This document shows positions 58,386 through 60,267 of a stretch of DNA of 60,267 nucleotides, in pieces. The DNA comes from Bryobacterales bacterium. GTDB lineage: Bacteria; Acidobacteriota; Terriglobia; Bryobacterales; Bryobacteraceae. The translations under genes were made by a program, and so were the position numbers. Position 1 is the first letter of the stretch. Every line of letters starts with the position of its first letter. The notes beneath the pieces are model-generated. The model made no database searches. It was not told the origin of the DNA and worked only from the letters and a program-made list of their open reading frames with translations. Location: positions 14,494 to 74,760 of the forward strand of contig PLFE01000036.1 in the NCBI GenBank assembly GCA_003136675.1, written 5' to 3'.

Positions 58386-60050
58386 CTATTGGATTAGCGC
58401 TTTGACCAGGCCGGCGTTCGGGCTGCCCCAACCGGTGACCAGATCGTAGCCCGTAACGGCCGAATAGCTGCCGGACTTGCCGCTCACGATGTCGTGAAAA
58501 TCCGCCTTATAGTCGGATGTCACATTCTGGGCGTAGATAACGGGGTTGAGGAAGCCGAGGAGGGGCTTTCCTTCGGCAACCAACGCCTGATTGACCAACG
58601 CGATATAGCCGGCCCACATGGGAGCGGCGAAGCTGGTACCGCCGTAATCGTTCGCGGTGCAGGTGGTTTGGTCGGCGCAAACGTAGAAAGTGAAATTCGC
58701 GTTGGCGGAAACATCCGGTCCATTGCGATAGGTGGTGGAGCCCTTGTTACTGGAGTTGATCACGCCCGAGAGCTGCTGCCATGCGGGGATGGTGATTTTG
58801 TCGGGAGAGATACCGCCGCCGCTATCGGTCCAGGCGGTTTCGGACTTCCAGGGACCGCCCGCGCTGGCGGTGGAGAGATCCGTGCCACCGACGGATACGA
58901 CATTGGCGTCGTCCGCCGGCCACGCTTCCACTCTGGTCGACCAGGTGGAAGAATCACCGGAGGCCGCAAAGAAGTTCTGGCCTTGAGCGGCCATCCTCTG
59001 AAAGTACGGATCGAGCGTAGTGGGATCCGCGGGCGTCCAACCCCACGAGCAACCAATCGTGGTGGGCAGCGGGCTGTGGGTGGTCATTGCGCCGATGATG
59101 GCGGTATCGAGGGACCCAACGTACATGGTTAAGCTCGCCAGATCCGGCGCCATGCCGAGCGACTGGGTCATGTCGAGGGTCTGTTCGGTGTCATCACAAC
59201 GGCCGCCCGCTTTGCTATCCACGCAGGAGGTGCTGGTGCCGTCCGTGGAGAGCAGGGTAATCGGGACCTTGAGAGTCTGGCCGACGTTTGTGTAATAGGT
59301 GGTCAGATCGGCGAGGTCGGTGCCCTCATACTCGAATAATCCGAGGTTCTGGCCGGCGCCGGTGAGCTTGGTTCCGCTGTAATAGGCCGCGCGCATGTCG
59401 CTGCCGAGGAATGAAGCAGAAGGACCCGAGCCAGTGGTGGCGTGGGCGATGGAACCGGGATCGAGGCCGTTAAGCTTGGCATATTCGCTCTTCTTCACGA
59501 ACAACGGGTGCGGAATCGAGTAGTTGTCCAAACCCGAAATGTGCCAGAGGTTGAACGGCAGTCTTGCGGTAGGCTCCTGATCGGGAGCATAAAACACCCG
59601 GTTCTCGGTGGGGTGTTGATAGGTCCGCATATTGACGTGAAACGCCGCTTCGATGGCCGAAACAGGGGCCTTGACGAGGACGCTCATGGTGTCGCGCGAG
59701 CCGCCGACGACGGAGAAACCGGACGCTTTGGCGAACTTCACCAACGTCTCATAGTCCTGCTGGGGAGGGCCAAACCTCTCGGTGAACTGGGCCGGGGTGA
59801 GGAACTGGCGATAGTTGGCGCTGGCCGGGTTATAGAGTTCGCTGAGGAAATTCGTGAGGCCAGTGGAATCACTGAGCGGCAGGACCAGATCCAGAGTCAT
59901 CGTCTGGGTGGCGGGGAGCCGGCCGATAGGCGCCGCCTCACCGGTACTCACCGCTTCCCGCATGTGGTGCGTCAAAACGTTTTGGGCGTGGGCCACGCCG
60001 GTAACGATCGGCGCGACGGCGATACAAAATATGGCTATTTTTCGAATCAA
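58386..60050 (-). CDS. Secreted sedolisin (S53 family serine-carboxyl protease)
   Basis: Sedolisins are acid-active endopeptidases. The 554-residue preproprotein has a signal (IAIFCIAVAPIVTGVAHA) and an S53 prodomain (about 35-200, with TMTLDLVLPLSDSTGLTNFLSELYNPASANYRQFLTPAQFTERFG). In the catalytic domain the triad is Glu289 and Asp293 in DDTEQTLDMTQ and Ser473 in GGTSFAAP, with the oxyanion Asp366 in ASGDSS. The calcium-binding residues near the C-terminus are in FHDIVSG and TGWGSPN. The TTG start follows AAGGAGA, a very good ribosome site. It is monocistronic, ended by a clear terminator. Confidence 0.93.
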   Translation of the reverse strand: MIRKIAIFCIAVAPIVTGVAHAQNVLTHHMREAVSTGEAAPIGRLPATQTMTLDLVLPLSDSTGLTNFLSELYNPASANYRQFLTPAQFTERFGPPQQDYETLVKFAKASGFSVVGGSRDTMSVLVKAPVSAIEAAFHVNMRTYQHPTENRVFYAPDQEPTARLPFNLWHISGLDNYSIPHPLFVKKSEYAKLNGLDPGSIAHATTGSGPSASFLGSDMRAAYYSGTKLTGAGQNLGLFEYEGTDLADLTTYYTNVGQTLKVPITLLSTDGTSTSCVDSKAGGRCDDTEQTLDMTQSLGMAPDLASLTMYVGSLDTAIIGAMTTHSPLPTTIGCSWGWTPADPTTLDPYFQRMAAQGQNFFAASGDSSTWSTRVEAWPADDANVVSVGGTDLSTASAGGPWKSETAWTDSGGGISPDKITIPAWQQLSGVINSSNKGSTTYRNGPDVSANANFTFYVCADQTTCTANDYGGTSFAAPMWAGYIALVNQALVAEGKPLLGFLNPVIYAQNVTSDYKADFHDIVSGKSGSYSAVTGYDLVTGWGSPNAGLVKALIQ

Positions 60051-60190
60051 GACTTCTCCTTGTTTTGGTGGTGCTGAAATTCTAAAGAGGGTGACCGAAT
60101 TGCATTATACGGCAAAAGGAGTATCCAGGTCGAATGCAGAAATGCGAATGGAGCCAGGGCTCCAAGCGGCTCTGGTACGCATGGGCGTCC

Positions 60191-60239
60191 GGGACGCGTT
60201 TCTGTTGCGTCCCGTTGCTCTGTTACACTGAGAACTCAT
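60191..60239 (+). promoter_or_regulatory. Hairpin and -10-like element upstream of the tRNA gene
   Basis: GGGACGC (60191-60197) and GCGTCCC (60207-60213) form a perfect 7-bp stem with a nine-base loop. TACACT at 60224-60229 is a good -10 about ten bases before the tRNA. A -35 at correct spacing is not clear. The rest of the gap from 60051 shows no gene. Confidence 0.4.
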
Positions 60240-60267
60240 CGGGCCGTGGCGCAGCCTGGCTAGCGCG
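60240..60267 (+). tRNA. tRNA gene, 5' part only, probably tRNA-Pro
   Basis: The last 28 bases read as acceptor strand CGGGCCG, T8, G9, then D-stem GCGC, loop AGCCTGGCTA and the complementary GCGC. The GGCGCAGCCTGG pattern with C at position 1 fits bacterial tRNA-Pro. The anticodon lies beyond the window, so identity is provisional. Confidence 0.7.

Noticed and set aside
57468..58397. 309-residue open frame on the plus strand over the Gfo/Idh/MocA gene
   Set aside because: The opposite strand has a Tat signal, a Rossmann motif and the EKP motif. This frame also runs through a terminator hairpin.

Overview
The window looks like chromosome of a motile, aerobic, high-GC acidobacterium, most likely of the Solibacter/Bryobacter group (Bryobacterales). 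The strongest hint is two tandem secreted proteins (43584-47427) ending in what I recognise as the TIGR03437 'Solibacter C-terminal' domain. An Alternative Complex III/caa3 oxidase operon, a Tat-exported Gfo/Idh/MocA protein, an S53 protease and an FG-GAP propeller protein fit the same group. The assignment rests on domain recognition only. I saw no insertion sequence, prophage or CRISPR array.

Region 1 (1-23379) is a flagellar and chemotaxis island. From the left, on the minus strand, lie cheX, a sigma-28-like factor, flgM, a flgN-like gene and flgK, which runs off the window. A plus-strand sigma-54 activator follows. Then comes a minus-strand operon of 14 genes read from right to left: fliK, flgD, flgE, fliN, fliO, fliP, fliQ, fliR, flhB, flhA, flhF, fliA, a long fliN/fliY and a small membrane protein. 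A plus-strand rod and ring operon (flgF, a repeat protein, flgG, flgA, flgH, flgI, flgJ) is followed by flaG-fliS (minus), a lytic transglycosylase and cheY (plus). Five sites resemble sigma-28 promoters (TAAA-N15/16-GCCGATAA). They precede flgM, the sigma-54 activator, the fliK operon, flaG and cheY. Flagellin, the fliD cap gene, fliF/G/H/I, fliM, motA/B and cheA are not here.

Region 2 (23393-35980) is one respiratory operon on the minus strand: actA-B-C-D-E-F, a small membrane protein, a SCO copper chaperone and coxB-A-C-D. It encodes a quinol:cytochrome c oxidoreductase (ACIII) and a caa3-type oxidase whose subunit I carries the YSHP motif of the A2 class.

Region 3 (36150-43573) holds a secreted FxLYD-like protein with aroA. 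On the opposite strand lies a chain of tightly packed genes: a membrane protein, a winged-helix regulator, uppS, tmk, holB, an unknown gene, and a two-gene module whose second member resembles an AbiEii-type nucleotidyltransferase with damaged catalytic residues. A DUF421 membrane protein diverges from this chain. Two similar imperfect palindromes lie at the chain's promoter and at the start of uppS.

Region 4 (43584-60267) is accessory and largely secreted: the TIGR03437 tandem pair, a seven-bladed FG-GAP propeller, an esterase, a three-gene transglutaminase/ATP-grasp-alpha-E/DUF2126 amidoligase operon, a Gfo/Idh/MocA oxidoreductase and a sedolisin protease with a clear terminator. The window ends inside the 5' part of a tRNA gene, probably tRNA-Pro.
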